Shown here: in pieces, positions 1 to 8,944 of the stretch
Position numbering within the stretch: the stretch's first letter is position 1
How the letters are laid out: each line of letters begins with the position of its first letter
DNA from: Alphaproteobacteria bacterium HGW-Alphaproteobacteria-18
GTDB lineage: Bacteria; Pseudomonadota; Alphaproteobacteria; Caulobacterales; Hyphomonadaceae
DNA: 64,000 nt
Direction: 5' to 3'
Assembly: GCA_002841155.1 (NCBI GenBank)
Contig: PHEH01000012.1
Span: 26,795-90,794, forward strand
Translations under genes and position numbers: made by a program
The notes under the pieces: model-generated
Database searches by the model: none
What the model was told of the DNA's origin: nothing
What the model saw: the letters and a program-made list of their open reading frames with translations, nothing else

Positions 1-137
<137 letters not shown>

Positions 138-255
138 TTAGAGTCCATCCGTGCGTATGAGGTGTTCCCGTCTTAAGCGATAGGGGGGCGTCCGCAAAAC
201 GGTTCGCCGGGACGTCGCGATTAAGTATTGTGCAGCATTGATTAATTGTTGGGCG

Positions 256-279
256 CCTGCTTTTTCATGGAAAAGCAGG
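256..279. promoter_or_regulatory. Perfect 9-bp inverted repeat between glnB and the COQ4-like gene
   Basis: CCTGCTTTT and AAAAGCAGG are exact complements separated by six bases. No T-run follows on either strand in the way a simple terminator would need, so it may be an operator or an RNA hairpin in a leader. The gap of 249 bases (111-359) must hold both divergent promoters. I did not find a convincing sigma-54 site. Confidence 0.4.
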
Positions 280-283
280 AAAA

Positions 284-297
284 TGACGCTAGTGTCA
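284..297. promoter_or_regulatory. 14-bp near-palindrome upstream of the COQ4-like gene
   Basis: TGACGCTAGTGTCA is symmetrical except for one position pair. It ends 62 bases before the start codon of the COQ4-like gene, a plausible operator position. Closely similar palindromes occur at 22164-22177 and 40601-40614 in this window. Confidence 0.35.
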
Positions 298-359
298 CTT
301 ATTCGCGGCGTCAGTTTGTGCTAAATGCCGCAGAACAGAATTCATGAGGAATACTCAAG

Positions 360-1169
360 ATGGCATCTCAGGACGCTCAGGTCTTCATTCATCCAGATCG
401 CAAACCTGCGCGCGTCCGGCCGCTGAAGGCCTGGCGCCATATGCAGAACCTTCTGGCGAACAAGGAAGACACCGAACAGGTGTTCCACATAATCGAGGCG
501 CTCAACGGCCGGTCATTCGAGAAGAACTTTGCCAATTTTGTCGCCACGCCGGAAGGCCGTCGCCTGTTGAAGGAGCGCACCTACCTGCCGCCCCTTCTCG
601 ATGACCATTCCTGGATCAGGGAACTTCCAGAAGGCACCGTGGGGCGCGCCTATGTCGAATTCATGGAGCGGGAGGGGCTTTCGGCGCAGGGTCTCGTTGA
701 TGAGAGCCAGAAGCATCGCTCCAAGGTGCAGGAGTATGACGACGACTATCTTTGGTACGGGAACCGTCTGCGCGACACGCATGACCTCTTCCACGTCCTG
801 TCTGGTTACAATCGTGATGCGTTGGGCGAGGCCTCCCTGCTGGCGTTCACCTACAGCCAGAACCCCGGCAATGGCGTCCTTTTCATCGCCTTCATGGGCT
901 GCCGCACCATCGCGAAGAATGCGCCCAGATCAGCGCGAATCATGGATTGCTTCTGGGAAGGCAAGCGCCATGGTGCCGCCGCCCAGAAAATCATGCGCCA
1001 GGATATCATCGCCCTGATGAAAGAACCGCTGGAAGACGCCCGCGCCCGTCTCGGCATCAAGCCGCCGGCCGCCTATCGCCGCGCGCTTGAGGTGCTCACC
1101 GCGCACGGCTACAGCGCCGCAACCCAGCTCTCCGATGCGGGCAAGATCCGCGAGCCCGTCGCCGCGTGA
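360..1169 (+). CDS. COQ4 family protein (ubiquinone biosynthesis)
   Basis: A 269-residue protein of the COQ4 family. The family zinc motif HDxxH-x11-E is intact: H141, D142, H145 and E157. In eukaryotes COQ4 organises the coenzyme Q biosynthetic complex and has been linked to C1 decarboxylation/hydroxylation of the ring; the role of bacterial homologues is less settled. No signal peptide or membrane segment is seen, so it should be cytoplasmic or peripheral. The start has an AGG-type ribosome binding site at 347-349. The stop overlaps the GTG of the next gene by four bases, so translation is probably coupled. A 14-bp near-palindrome lies upstream. Confidence 0.85.
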   Translation: MASQDAQVFIHPDRKPARVRPLKAWRHMQNLLANKEDTEQVFHIIEALNGRSFEKNFANFVATPEGRRLLKERTYLPPLLDDHSWIRELPEGTVGRAYVEFMEREGLSAQGLVDESQKHRSKVQEYDDDYLWYGNRLRDTHDLFHVLSGYNRDALGEASLLAFTYSQNPGNGVLFIAFMGCRTIAKNAPRSARIMDCFWEGKRHGAAAQKIMRQDIIALMKEPLEDARARLGIKPPAAYRRALEVLTAHGYSAATQLSDAGKIREPVAA

Positions 1170-1705
1170 TCTTCCTTATCCGTCATGGCGAAGCCGCCGC
1201 GAGCTGGGGCGATCATCCCGATCCGGGTCTCAGCGATCTCGGCAAGGGGCAGGCCGAAGCCGCCTCTGAAATCCTCGCAAAGCTTGGCGCCAGTACCGCC
1301 ATCACCAGCCCCATGCAGCGCTGCCGCGAAACGGCCCAGCCCTTCGAGGCGCGCGCCGGGCTCACCGCTCGGGTGGTGCCGGAAGTCTCCGAGATCGCAA
1401 CCCCGGCCGGTATCGAGGACCGCGTGTCCTGGCTGCGGGCCCTGATGACCGGCACATGGACCGACGCTGGCGCCGATCTGGTCGCCTGGCGTCTCAGAAT
1501 GTCCCAGACTGTCTCGGAATTGCCGGACGGTGTCGCGGTATTTTCCCACTTTGTCGCCATCAATGCGCTCGTGGGCGCGCTGGAGGGCGATGATCGCGTA
1601 ACAATCTTCCGCCCCGGCCACTGCTCGGTGACACGGCTGGAACGCCGCGGCGGTGTCCTGCGCGTTGCAGAATACGGGAGCGAATCCGCAACCCGCGTGC
1701 TATGA
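1166..1705 (+). CDS. Histidine phosphatase (phosphoglycerate mutase-like) family protein
   Basis: A 179-residue protein that begins MIFLIRHGEA. The RHG(E) motif at residues 6-9 contains the phosphorylated histidine of the histidine phosphatase superfamily. The later catalytic histidine is probably in the VFSHFVAINAL segment. The substrate is unknown; small members of this superfamily act on phosphosugars, phosphoproteins or nucleotides. The GTG start sits inside GTGA and overlaps the stop of the COQ4-like gene. The next gene starts 8 bases after the stop, so the three genes form a tight transcription unit. Confidence 0.8.
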   Translation: MIFLIRHGEAAASWGDHPDPGLSDLGKGQAEAASEILAKLGASTAITSPMQRCRETAQPFEARAGLTARVVPEVSEIATPAGIEDRVSWLRALMTGTWTDAGADLVAWRLRMSQTVSELPDGVAVFSHFVAINALVGALEGDDRVTIFRPGHCSVTRLERRGGVLRVAEYGSESATRVL

Positions 1706-1712
1706 GCCCTCC

Positions 1713-3155
1713 ATGGGAAGGCCTATACTTACACCGCAGGAGATGCTTGCCGCCGAGCAAGCCGTGATCGACACCGGAACCGAAAGGTTCACCCTGATGC
1801 ACAGGGCAGGCGAGGCGGTTGCCGAATTTGTCCATACCCACTGGCCAGATGGCAGCATTCAGGTGCTGTGCGGCCCTGGCGGCAATGGGGGTGACGGTTT
1901 CATCGCTGCGGCCAAACTCGCGAAATTCTGGCGCAAAGTCGAAGTCTTCTGCACCCATCCTGTCAGTGAACTCACCGGGGATACGGCCAGGGCTGCCAGC
2001 GAATGGGATGGTCCGGTCCATAAGCTCGAAGATGCCCTGAATTCCCAGCCGGATCTGGTGCTCGACGCCCTCTATGGCGCGGGTCTTACGCGCCCGCTCG
2101 AAGGGCCTGCCGCGATGCTCGCCCTGCGCGGCGGCCGGGTCATCTCGGTCGACGTACCCTCCGGCATTGACGGCTATACCGGCAAACCGCTCGGCCCCGC
2201 CTTCCAGGCCGAAGCGACCATCACCTTCGCGGCCTTGCGCCCGGCGCATGTGCTGCTGCCGGGCTCGGCTTTCTCCGGCCCTGTCATGGTCGCCGATATT
2301 GGCGTGCCGCTTCAGACAGCCCTTGCAGAGAACAGCCCCGCCCTCTGGCACAGCCAGATGCCCCAGCCGGGTTTCGGCGTTCACAAATACCAGCGCGGAC
2401 ATCTCAAAGTCGTCAGCGGCGGCCCCTGGAATACCGGCGCAGCCCGCCTCACGGCCAAGGCCGGCCTGCGCGCCGGGGCCGGGCTCGTCACGATGCTCTC
2501 CCCGCCAGATGCGGCGGGCGTACACGCCGCCCACCTCACCGCCATCATGCTCGCGCCCTTCGTGACGCCCGATGATCTTGCCGCCTACGCTGCCCGCTCC
2601 ACCGCGATGGTCATCGGCCCGGCTGCCGGTGTCACGGACGCCACCCGCGCCAATGTCGAAGCCCTCCTCAAGGGACCGGCGCGATTGCTGCTCGATGCCG
2701 ACGCGCTCACCGTGTTTGGCGAAGATCCAGACGCATTGTTCAAGCAGCTGCGGCCCACAGACATCCTCACGCCCCATGACGGCGAATTTGCCCGCCTGTT
2801 TGGAGACCTGCTGGCCACCAGCGACAACAAGGTACAGGCCGCACGCGCCGCGGCCGCCAAGGCGGGATGCGTCATCCTCCTCAAAGGCGCCGACACCGTC
2901 ATCGCCCAGCCGGACGGCAACGCCCTCGTCAACACGCATGCCACCCGCTGGCTGGCCACCGCAGGGTCTGGAGACGTGCTGGCTGGCATCATCGCGGGTT
3001 TCATGGCGCAGGGGGTGGATACGTTCGTGGCGGCGGCCATCGGCTGCTGGCTGCATGGGGAGGCCGGCCGCCGCGTGGGCGCAGGCCTCATCGCCGAGGA
3101 TATCGAGATGCAGCTGCCCTTCATCCTCAGCGCGCTGCATGGCGAGCTGGGCTGA
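1713..3155 (+). CDS. nnr: Bifunctional NAD(P)H-hydrate epimerase / ADP-dependent NAD(P)H-hydrate dehydratase
   Basis: A 480-residue fusion that repairs hydrated NADH and NADPH (NADHX, NADPHX). The N-terminal half is the epimerase (YjeF_N), with GPGGNGGDG near residue 50 and a VDVPSGIDG loop. The C-terminal half is the ribokinase-like dehydratase, with the ILTPHDGEFARL and AGSGDVLAG motifs; the latter contains the catalytic aspartate. I chose the ATG at 1713 because MGRPILTPQEM is a typical family start. An in-frame start at 1653 would lie inside the upstream gene. It is the third gene of a compact unit and ends three bases before a convergent GNAT gene. Confidence 0.93.
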   Translation: MGRPILTPQEMLAAEQAVIDTGTERFTLMHRAGEAVAEFVHTHWPDGSIQVLCGPGGNGGDGFIAAAKLAKFWRKVEVFCTHPVSELTGDTARAASEWDGPVHKLEDALNSQPDLVLDALYGAGLTRPLEGPAAMLALRGGRVISVDVPSGIDGYTGKPLGPAFQAEATITFAALRPAHVLLPGSAFSGPVMVADIGVPLQTALAENSPALWHSQMPQPGFGVHKYQRGHLKVVSGGPWNTGAARLTAKAGLRAGAGLVTMLSPPDAAGVHAAHLTAIMLAPFVTPDDLAAYAARSTAMVIGPAAGVTDATRANVEALLKGPARLLLDADALTVFGEDPDALFKQLRPTDILTPHDGEFARLFGDLLATSDNKVQAARAAAAKAGCVILLKGADTVIAQPDGNALVNTHATRWLATAGSGDVLAGIIAGFMAQGVDTFVAAAIGCWLHGEAGRRVGAGLIAEDIEMQLPFILSALHGELG

Positions 3156-3158
3156 GCT

Positions 3159-3707
3159 TCAGATCGGCCGTGCCATCAGGCGCGCGCCGGCACCATAGAT
3201 GTCGAGGATGTAAGCCCGCTTGGCTTCGGTAACGCGCGTGTATGGCACAAATCCAACTCTGTCCCAGTAATTGCCGGACTGCCCAACCGCCACCAGGCTT
3301 GCCGCATCGAAGCCCAGCTTGTGCGCCGTTTCATAGGCATCTTCCAGCAAGGCTCTGGCAACACCGCTGCCGCGCGCCTCAGGCAGAAGAGCTATGTCAT
3401 GGATGAAGAAGCAATCTGGCTCAGGCAGTTCCTCGGGGAACTTCTGATTGTTTACCGGCGCATCGCCAAACTTCCATGGAAAAGCGACCACGTAGCCCAT
3501 CATGCGCTCATTCTGGAAGGCGACCCGGAAAAATTCTCCAAAGCGCGCAATGCGGTTGGCGAAAACCTCCGGTGTTTCCCGCAGATCTGGGGTAAAGGCC
3601 TCAGCCTGAATTTGCACGACCTCACTTATATGGGCCGCAGTCATGGGGACGATCTTGAGGGTCATTTGAGACGGGAAGGCTGATTTCTGGGGAGGGGAAA
3701 AGTCCAT
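3159..3707 (-). CDS. GNAT family N-acetyltransferase
   Basis: A small acetyltransferase of about 180 residues. The GNAT acetyl-CoA loop is seen in IALLPEARGSGVARALLEDA (R/Q-x-x-G-x-A type), followed by the C-terminal NYWDRVGFVPY strand typical of the fold. The substrate is unknown. The start is uncertain. ATG at 3707 gives the longest form; ATG at 3665 (MTLKIVPMTAAHISEV) gives a more usual GNAT start. Neither has a clear ribosome binding site. The gene converges on the NAD(P)HX repair gene with a three-base gap. Confidence 0.8.
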   Translation of the reverse strand: MDFSPPQKSAFPSQMTLKIVPMTAAHISEVVQIQAEAFTPDLRETPEVFANRIARFGEFFRVAFQNERMMGYVVAFPWKFGDAPVNNQKFPEELPEPDCFFIHDIALLPEARGSGVARALLEDAYETAHKLGFDAASLVAVGQSGNYWDRVGFVPYTRVTEAKRAYILDIYGAGARLMARPI

Positions 3708-3762
3708 ATGGCGTATCAGGCCAAAGGCACCAGAGGGGCTAAACAGTCAGCCCAACCGACAG

Positions 3763-3847
3763 TGGTGCGGATGAAAGGACTCGAACCTTCACACCTTGCG
3801 GCGCTGGAACCTAAATCCAGTGCGTCTACCAATTCCGCCACATCCGC
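3763..3847 (-). tRNA. tRNA-Leu, anticodon UAG
   Basis: On the minus strand the acceptor stem GCGGATG pairs with CATCCGC, followed by the A discriminator and an encoded CCA. The D-arm has GGCGGAATTGGTAGACGC. The anticodon stem CTGGA/TCCAG closes the seven-base loop TTTAGGT, giving anticodon TAG (leucine, CUN codons). A long variable arm is followed by a T-arm with GGTTCGAGTCC, as expected for a class II tRNA. Length is 85 bases including CCA. Confidence 0.95.
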
Positions 3848-4017
3848 GAGCCGAGGCTTCCTACGCTACAGCTACGAAGGCCGCAACCGGCCTTCTGTAG
3901 TGCCGTAGCGGTCAGGGGATACCGGAGAGTGCCCCCTCGTTCGCGTCAGGTCTGTTCAGCAGACTTTGACGGTCTCCACTTTGCCATGACGTCAAGATAA
4001 GGAGGAATTCTGCGCCA

Positions 4018-5748
4018 TCACTTTTGACAGGCGCAGATTGCGCCGCCGAAACGGTCCGGACCATAGCCTGAGATCTCTTGCGGCTCGGCACAGGCGATTG
4101 CTTCGGCTGGCTGATAACGGATGTCCAGACGTGCTTCGCGCATCAGATAAATCCGCGACTGCACCATATCCGGGTAGACACAGTAGGTTTCCCCCGAAGC
4201 TGCCATGATATTGATCTGAGCGGTGGCTTCAGCGCCGCGATTGGCGGTTAGCCATAAACCAGCGGCGCCGACGATCACTGCATTCAGGAGCATCACGGCT
4301 GCGATCAGCCCGCCGAGAGTTTGCATGGCGCGGCTGTTAGCTGCCAAGGCCGCTGCGGCTATACCCATCGGCACGAACCAGAATTGCGGCACATAGCGTG
4401 CCCACCAGTTCTGCGGCATCACGACGACCGAGAACATCATCACTGCACTGATAAGCAGCAGGCAGAGCGTAGCACTGCTGCGCCAGCGCGGCCGCGCGAT
4501 CAGCGCAGCGGCGCCCGCAATCGACAACAGGAAAATACCCGAGAAAAACGGCCCGAATCCTGAGAGGCGCACATCCACGCCACCCGCGGCCCGCAGCTCC
4601 TGCGGAGATATGGAAAAGGGGAGTTTCAGTTGCGGCGTCGCCGCATAGCCAGAATGAGTCTCCGAGAAGAGAGAGTAAAGGAAACGTTCGGCTGCGGACA
4701 TTCCTTCCAGAACTTCCGGCGTGTTGTTGAGCGCGGGCACATCGCCGCTCATGATGTCGACTGCGTTCTGCCCCATGATCGGGTGGAAGACGTGTCCATG
4801 ATCCAGGAAGTTCTGCATATAGGGCGACCAGCCAAGCACGACGATGGCCATAATTGCAGAGGCAAACAGCGTTGTCGCAAGGCCCATCGCCGGGCGCAGG
4901 CCGCGTGCGAAGAAGATGCCGGCGCATGCGAATGCGCAGAGGATGACGAACATCGGAATGGCGGAGAATTTCAGGTTCAACGCGAGCACCATCGCCGCCA
5001 GCCCGGCCGCCAGCGCCAGCTTGTTGTCATACCGCGCCCACATCATCATCGAGACAGTGAAGATCAGGATACAGAGGCCCACGAGGCCGTCATTCATGGC
5101 GGTAAAAAGCTGTGACAGCACGATGGGGTTCAGCACGGCCACCGCCGTCAGCAAAGCTGCGAACAACCAGGAGAATCCAAAACGGAACAGCGCGCCCGCC
5201 AGCAGTGCGGCGCCCGCAAACAGGGCAAGCAGATTGAGAACCTTGCCCATCGCCAGCGGAAGGCCCGCCGCCATCAGGAGCGCAGCGAAATCCCACCCGC
5301 TGCGGGGATAGTGGATGGCCCACAGCGTAATCGGATCACCGATGACGGCCGGCTCGGAATTGCCATGCACAGGGTTCCAGCCCTCCGCGAGGGCGTAGAT
5401 TGCCTGGAAGTGATAATGCTGGCCGTCAATCGAGGTGTCGTGAACCAATCCCGTGACGATCAGCGCAGCGATGATGAGGGCCACGGAGGCAAGCGGGGCA
5501 AACCGCCAGCTACCAGAGAGGAAAAGCCGGGGCAGATAGAGCCCTCCGGCAAGCGAGGCGCCCAAAATGCCCCAAGCTGCCGGCGCAGAGATTGTGCCGC
5601 CTACGGTAAACCACAGGGTCGTTAGGATGAATGCCAGCACCGGGAAGAACAGCAGTGGCGTGCCAATTTCCCACAGGATGCCCGATTGCGCCGCTCTCGG
5701 GTCGTCACCCACATGGCCAAATGGGCTTTGGAGTAAACGTCCGATCAT
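4018..5748 (-). CDS. Polytopic membrane protein, probable GT-C fold glycosyltransferase
   Basis: A 576-residue protein with about 11-13 hydrophobic helices. After the second to fourth helix there is a loop with DTSIDGQHYHFQAIYALAEG, which resembles the acidic first periplasmic loop of GT-C enzymes that use polyprenyl-phosphate sugars. The C-terminal 80 residues are soluble and contain four cysteines (TYCVYP, AIACAEP, AICACQK), which could form periplasmic disulfides. The neighbours include two GT87 proteins, a HAD-UbiA fusion and GtrA, which supports a role in envelope glycan assembly. It could also be a polymerase or a ligase of the Wzy/WaaL kind; I do not recognise a named family. Confidence 0.6.
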   Translation of the reverse strand: MIGRLLQSPFGHVGDDPRAAQSGILWEIGTPLLFFPVLAFILTTLWFTVGGTISAPAAWGILGASLAGGLYLPRLFLSGSWRFAPLASVALIIAALIVTGLVHDTSIDGQHYHFQAIYALAEGWNPVHGNSEPAVIGDPITLWAIHYPRSGWDFAALLMAAGLPLAMGKVLNLLALFAGAALLAGALFRFGFSWLFAALLTAVAVLNPIVLSQLFTAMNDGLVGLCILIFTVSMMMWARYDNKLALAAGLAAMVLALNLKFSAIPMFVILCAFACAGIFFARGLRPAMGLATTLFASAIMAIVVLGWSPYMQNFLDHGHVFHPIMGQNAVDIMSGDVPALNNTPEVLEGMSAAERFLYSLFSETHSGYAATPQLKLPFSISPQELRAAGGVDVRLSGFGPFFSGIFLLSIAGAAALIARPRWRSSATLCLLLISAVMMFSVVVMPQNWWARYVPQFWFVPMGIAAAALAANSRAMQTLGGLIAAVMLLNAVIVGAAGLWLTANRGAEATAQINIMAASGETYCVYPDMVQSRIYLMREARLDIRYQPAEAIACAEPQEISGYGPDRFGGAICACQK

Positions 5749-6171
5749 GGAAGGGGCAGACTGGATTGTTGAACCGGTTGAGGCTTTGCGGGCAGGGGCC
5801 TCTGCAGGCAGGGATGCAATTTGCGTGCAAGATCCGCAGATTTTCCGCTGGAAACTTCCGGCAGTTCCGAATGATCAGCGATAATGATGGTTATCAAATC
5901 CGGCGCCCCCCAAAGGGAAGCTTTGCATGCGAGACGAAGCGCCGTCAATAAACCAGCGTTTTTGGTTTTGGAGACGCAGCGGACCTGTAACTCTGTATGC
6001 GTATGGGGGCGCTGCGCATGCAGCAGTGGCGCATATCTACGCTCGATTTATTCAGGATTTCCGTAGGTGCTTCCATAGCTGCCATACGCAAGAAAATATG
6101 GCCGGAAGGGCATGTTCTTCTGGCATTCTGCTTACTTTGCGATATTGGGTTCAGACTGGACGGGGACAAAA
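5749..6171. other. Divergent intergenic region without a recognisable gene
   Basis: These 423 bases separate the GT-C-like gene (minus) from the first GT87 gene (plus). Short reading frames here have no ribosome binding site and no familiar composition. The only structure I see is a small palindrome at 6011-6024 (GCTGC-GCAT-GCAGC). The region must contain two divergent promoters, but I could not assign them. Confidence 0.5.
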
Positions 6172-7557
6172 ATGTCTAACTTGCCCTTACAGGCTGTTGC
6201 AGGCCGTTTGTCTGCATTCGCGGCCGGTTCGCCGAGAACCGTTGCCGTGCTGGCCGTGTATGGCGTTATCGCATGTGTGGCTCTGGTCCATCTGGTACTT
6301 GCCCTGGCTGGCCAGAACTCCGGGGCATGGATTCTGCGTGATTTGTTGATCGGCGAAGTTCCGGAGGCTGCGGATTCCTGGAGTGTAATGATTGTCGCGC
6401 TCGAATGGCTGGACGTGCATCCCAATGCCGACGGCAACCTCTACCGCGATGTGTTCTTCGACGAGCTGAACAAGTTCCAGTATGCGCCTACCAGCCTGCT
6501 CCCGCTGGATGTGTTGCGGCTGATGGGCTTTGAAATCACGCCTCTGCTCCTCAACCATATCAATCGCATCATACTGCTCGTAACAGCTCTTGGTGTCGGC
6601 GCGCTGTGCTGGGTTTTGCCAGAGCGTCTGGTCAAAGGCCCGCTTGATGCCGACACGCGCCGCGCACGTCTGCTGCTTGCATTGGTTGCGCCGGGCGCGG
6701 CGATGCTCTTCTTTCCCCTGATCTATGGCTATCACATTGGCCAACTGCAGATATGGATCAATGCCCTTTTCGTGGGCGCCTGCATCACCTGGGTATGTGG
6801 TCACCGTGCCACCACAGGCGTGCTCATCGGGCTCATTTGCATGCTGAAGCCGCAATTCGGCCTGTTCCTCATTTGGGGTCTCTTTCGGCGCGAGTGGCGC
6901 TTCACCGTCGCGCTCCTGGCCACCGGGACGCTCGGTCTTGCGCTGTCCGTAGCGATCTACGGTTTCGGCAACCATCTCGGATATCTGGAGGTGCTCACCT
7001 ACCTCTCCCGGCACGGCGAGTCCTACTGGGCAAACCAGTCGGCCAACGGCCTGTTGCAGCGCATCTTCGAGAATGGGGACATCCATGATTTCGGCGTGGA
7101 TGAGTTCCCGCCTTTCCATCCCGTCATCTATGCCGGGTCCATGCTTGTGACGGTTGCCTTCCTTAGTATCGTTTTCCTGTTGCGGCGCGGGGAGGGAAAA
7201 ACCATCTCCTTCTACGACTTCATATTCGCAGCGCTGGTGTTCACGGCTGCGTCTCCCATCGCCTGGGAACACCATTATGGCATTCTGGCGCCGATCTTCG
7301 CAGTTCTGGCATCCGTGTGGATGCTGTCTGCTCCTCGCAATGGTCCTTTCTGGTTCAGCGCCGGGCTGGGCGTCGCTTTCCTGATAGCGGCCGTCCCGCT
7401 CGGGGGGCTGCGCTTTGCGCCCGGCTTGCTGCACGTGTTGATGTCACATCTCTATTTTGCTGCGCTGTTCGTGCTGGCGATCCTTTGGGCAATGGCGAGA
7501 GGGGGGCGCTGGGGTCTGCCGGGCGGGCGTCCGCTCTCATCAGGGGAAGGTGCGTGA
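6172..7557 (+). CDS. Glycosyltransferase family 87 (DUF2029) protein
   Basis: A 461-residue membrane protein of the GT87/DUF2029 type with about ten to twelve helices. Family members such as mycobacterial PimE and AftC use polyprenyl-phospho sugars on the outer face of the inner membrane. The first loop contains acidic residues (NADGNLYRDVFFDE), and the QFAPTSLLPLD-like segment is typical of the family. I chose ATG 6172 because GGGGAC lies just before it; an upstream in-frame ATG at 6112 has no such site. A second GT87 gene follows 91 bases downstream on the same strand. Confidence 0.8.
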   Translation: MSNLPLQAVAGRLSAFAAGSPRTVAVLAVYGVIACVALVHLVLALAGQNSGAWILRDLLIGEVPEAADSWSVMIVALEWLDVHPNADGNLYRDVFFDELNKFQYAPTSLLPLDVLRLMGFEITPLLLNHINRIILLVTALGVGALCWVLPERLVKGPLDADTRRARLLLALVAPGAAMLFFPLIYGYHIGQLQIWINALFVGACITWVCGHRATTGVLIGLICMLKPQFGLFLIWGLFRREWRFTVALLATGTLGLALSVAIYGFGNHLGYLEVLTYLSRHGESYWANQSANGLLQRIFENGDIHDFGVDEFPPFHPVIYAGSMLVTVAFLSIVFLLRRGEGKTISFYDFIFAALVFTAASPIAWEHHYGILAPIFAVLASVWMLSAPRNGPFWFSAGLGVAFLIAAVPLGGLRFAPGLLHVLMSHLYFAALFVLAILWAMARGGRWGLPGGRPLSSGEGA

Positions 7558-7648
7558 CGCATTTCTTGTCGCGGGCGTGTCATACAGCCGTCTGGGCACA
7601 AGTCAGCTATAGCGTTATTGAAGTGATGAATTTTCGGATAGGGCGCGT

Positions 7649-8944
7649 ATGCATTCGCTGATCGTAAACGGGTTGCATCTTACCGGTGCGATCATAGGCT
7701 TCTTTCTGATCTACCGCTTGTCTGGATCCCCTCAGCTGTCGCGCTTCACATGGCCCTTCACGCTGGTCTGGGGCGCGGTGATGGCTGGGGTGATGTTCTG
7801 GAACACGCAGCCCTTGCTGGAGCATATCTTCTGGGATTTCCGCTACTGCTACTGGCTGGCCGGTGAGCTGGTATGGCATGGCCCTCAGGCGCTCATGGGG
7901 GCCTATAATGAAGACAAGCTGGTGTTCGTGAACCTGCCGATAGTAGCCTATCTCTTCGCGCCATTCGGGTTGATGTCGCCGCTCACCGCTTCGATTGTCT
8001 TCTCGCTGATCGGCTTCGGCGTCATGGGGCTTATCTGGCGGATGCTGGTGAAGATGTACGGTCTGGACAGTCGTGAGGCCGCGCTGCTCGCCTTTGCGCT
8101 CTGCGTCTTCGGACCGCTGGTTTACACGTTCAAGGTCGGCAACACGTCTCAGTATATTCTGGCTCTGCTGCTGGGGGGCCTTGTAATGGCGCGGGCCGGA
8201 AAGGATCTGTCGGCGGGCGCACTATTTGGTATTGCCGCCGTCATCAAACCGGCGCTGCTGCTGATTGGCGTGCTGTATTTCCTGCGCGGGCGTTGGAGTG
8301 TCGTTGCAGGCGGCGCCGCCGTCGTCGCCGGCTCGGTGGTCCTGTCCCTCCTCATCTTCGGTTGGGACATGCACGTTTTCTGGTATGAGACCACCATTGA
8401 ACCATTCTCATCCAATCCTGTCCTGGCAAGCGCCAACCAGACGCTGAAGGGCATGGTTGCGCGCTTTGAGGCGGGGGATGCGCGCTGGCAGGACTATGAT
8501 CTCTATGTCCTCGCCCCGGCCAGCCAGCTGATCGCCCAGGCGCTGACATTGTCACTGGTCGCCGGCATTGCCTATGCCGTCTGGCGCTCGGGCCGTGCTT
8601 TCCGGCCCACCAATCAGGATATTGAGACAGAAGTGCTGATCATCGTCGCGCTGGGCATGTCGGTGTCCGCCCTGTCCTGGGCGCACTACCATGTCTGGCT
8701 GCTGCCCGCGATCGTGCTGCTCTGGGTCAGGTCACGTCAGGGAGAGCCGTTGGCACGCTTGCGCTGGCCGCTCGCGGCAACATACGCCTTGCTGGCAGGC
8801 ACGGTCTTCGTCAGCCATTCCATGACGCTGGGCCGGTTTGGGTTTGCCTCGAACTTCATCGTCTCCCACTGGCTATGGGGCGCGCTCGCTACATTGATCC
8901 TGCTCTCGATCGTCAGGGCGCAGCGAACGCCGCCAGCGGCCTGA
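7649..8944 (+). CDS. Glycosyltransferase family 87 (DUF2029) protein, second copy
   Basis: A 431-residue polytopic protein, similar in layout to the upstream GT87 gene but clearly diverged in sequence. The first large loop contains WDFRYCYWLAGELVWHG and AYNEDKLVFVNLPIVAYLFAPFG, as in DUF2029 proteins. It probably acts on a different sugar or linkage from the first copy. Its stop codon TGA directly abuts the TCA of the convergent SDR gene (TGATCA), so no terminator separates the two genes. Confidence 0.78.
   Translation: MHSLIVNGLHLTGAIIGFFLIYRLSGSPQLSRFTWPFTLVWGAVMAGVMFWNTQPLLEHIFWDFRYCYWLAGELVWHGPQALMGAYNEDKLVFVNLPIVAYLFAPFGLMSPLTASIVFSLIGFGVMGLIWRMLVKMYGLDSREAALLAFALCVFGPLVYTFKVGNTSQYILALLLGGLVMARAGKDLSAGALFGIAAVIKPALLLIGVLYFLRGRWSVVAGGAAVVAGSVVLSLLIFGWDMHVFWYETTIEPFSSNPVLASANQTLKGMVARFEAGDARWQDYDLYVLAPASQLIAQALTLSLVAGIAYAVWRSGRAFRPTNQDIETEVLIIVALGMSVSALSWAHYHVWLLPAIVLLWVRSRQGEPLARLRWPLAATYALLAGTVFVSHSMTLGRFGFASNFIVSHWLWGALATLILLSIVRAQRTPPAA

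Noticed and set aside
1560..3140. Long minus-strand open frame (526 codons) opposite the NAD(P)HX repair gene
   Set aside because: It is antisense to a gene with clear family motifs; its own sequence is Arg/Gly/His-rich with no family signature, as expected for a GC-rich shadow frame.
6011..6024. Palindrome GCTGC-GCAT-GCAGC upstream of the first GT87 gene
   Set aside because: Short, single and about 150 bases from the start codon; not enough to call an operator.
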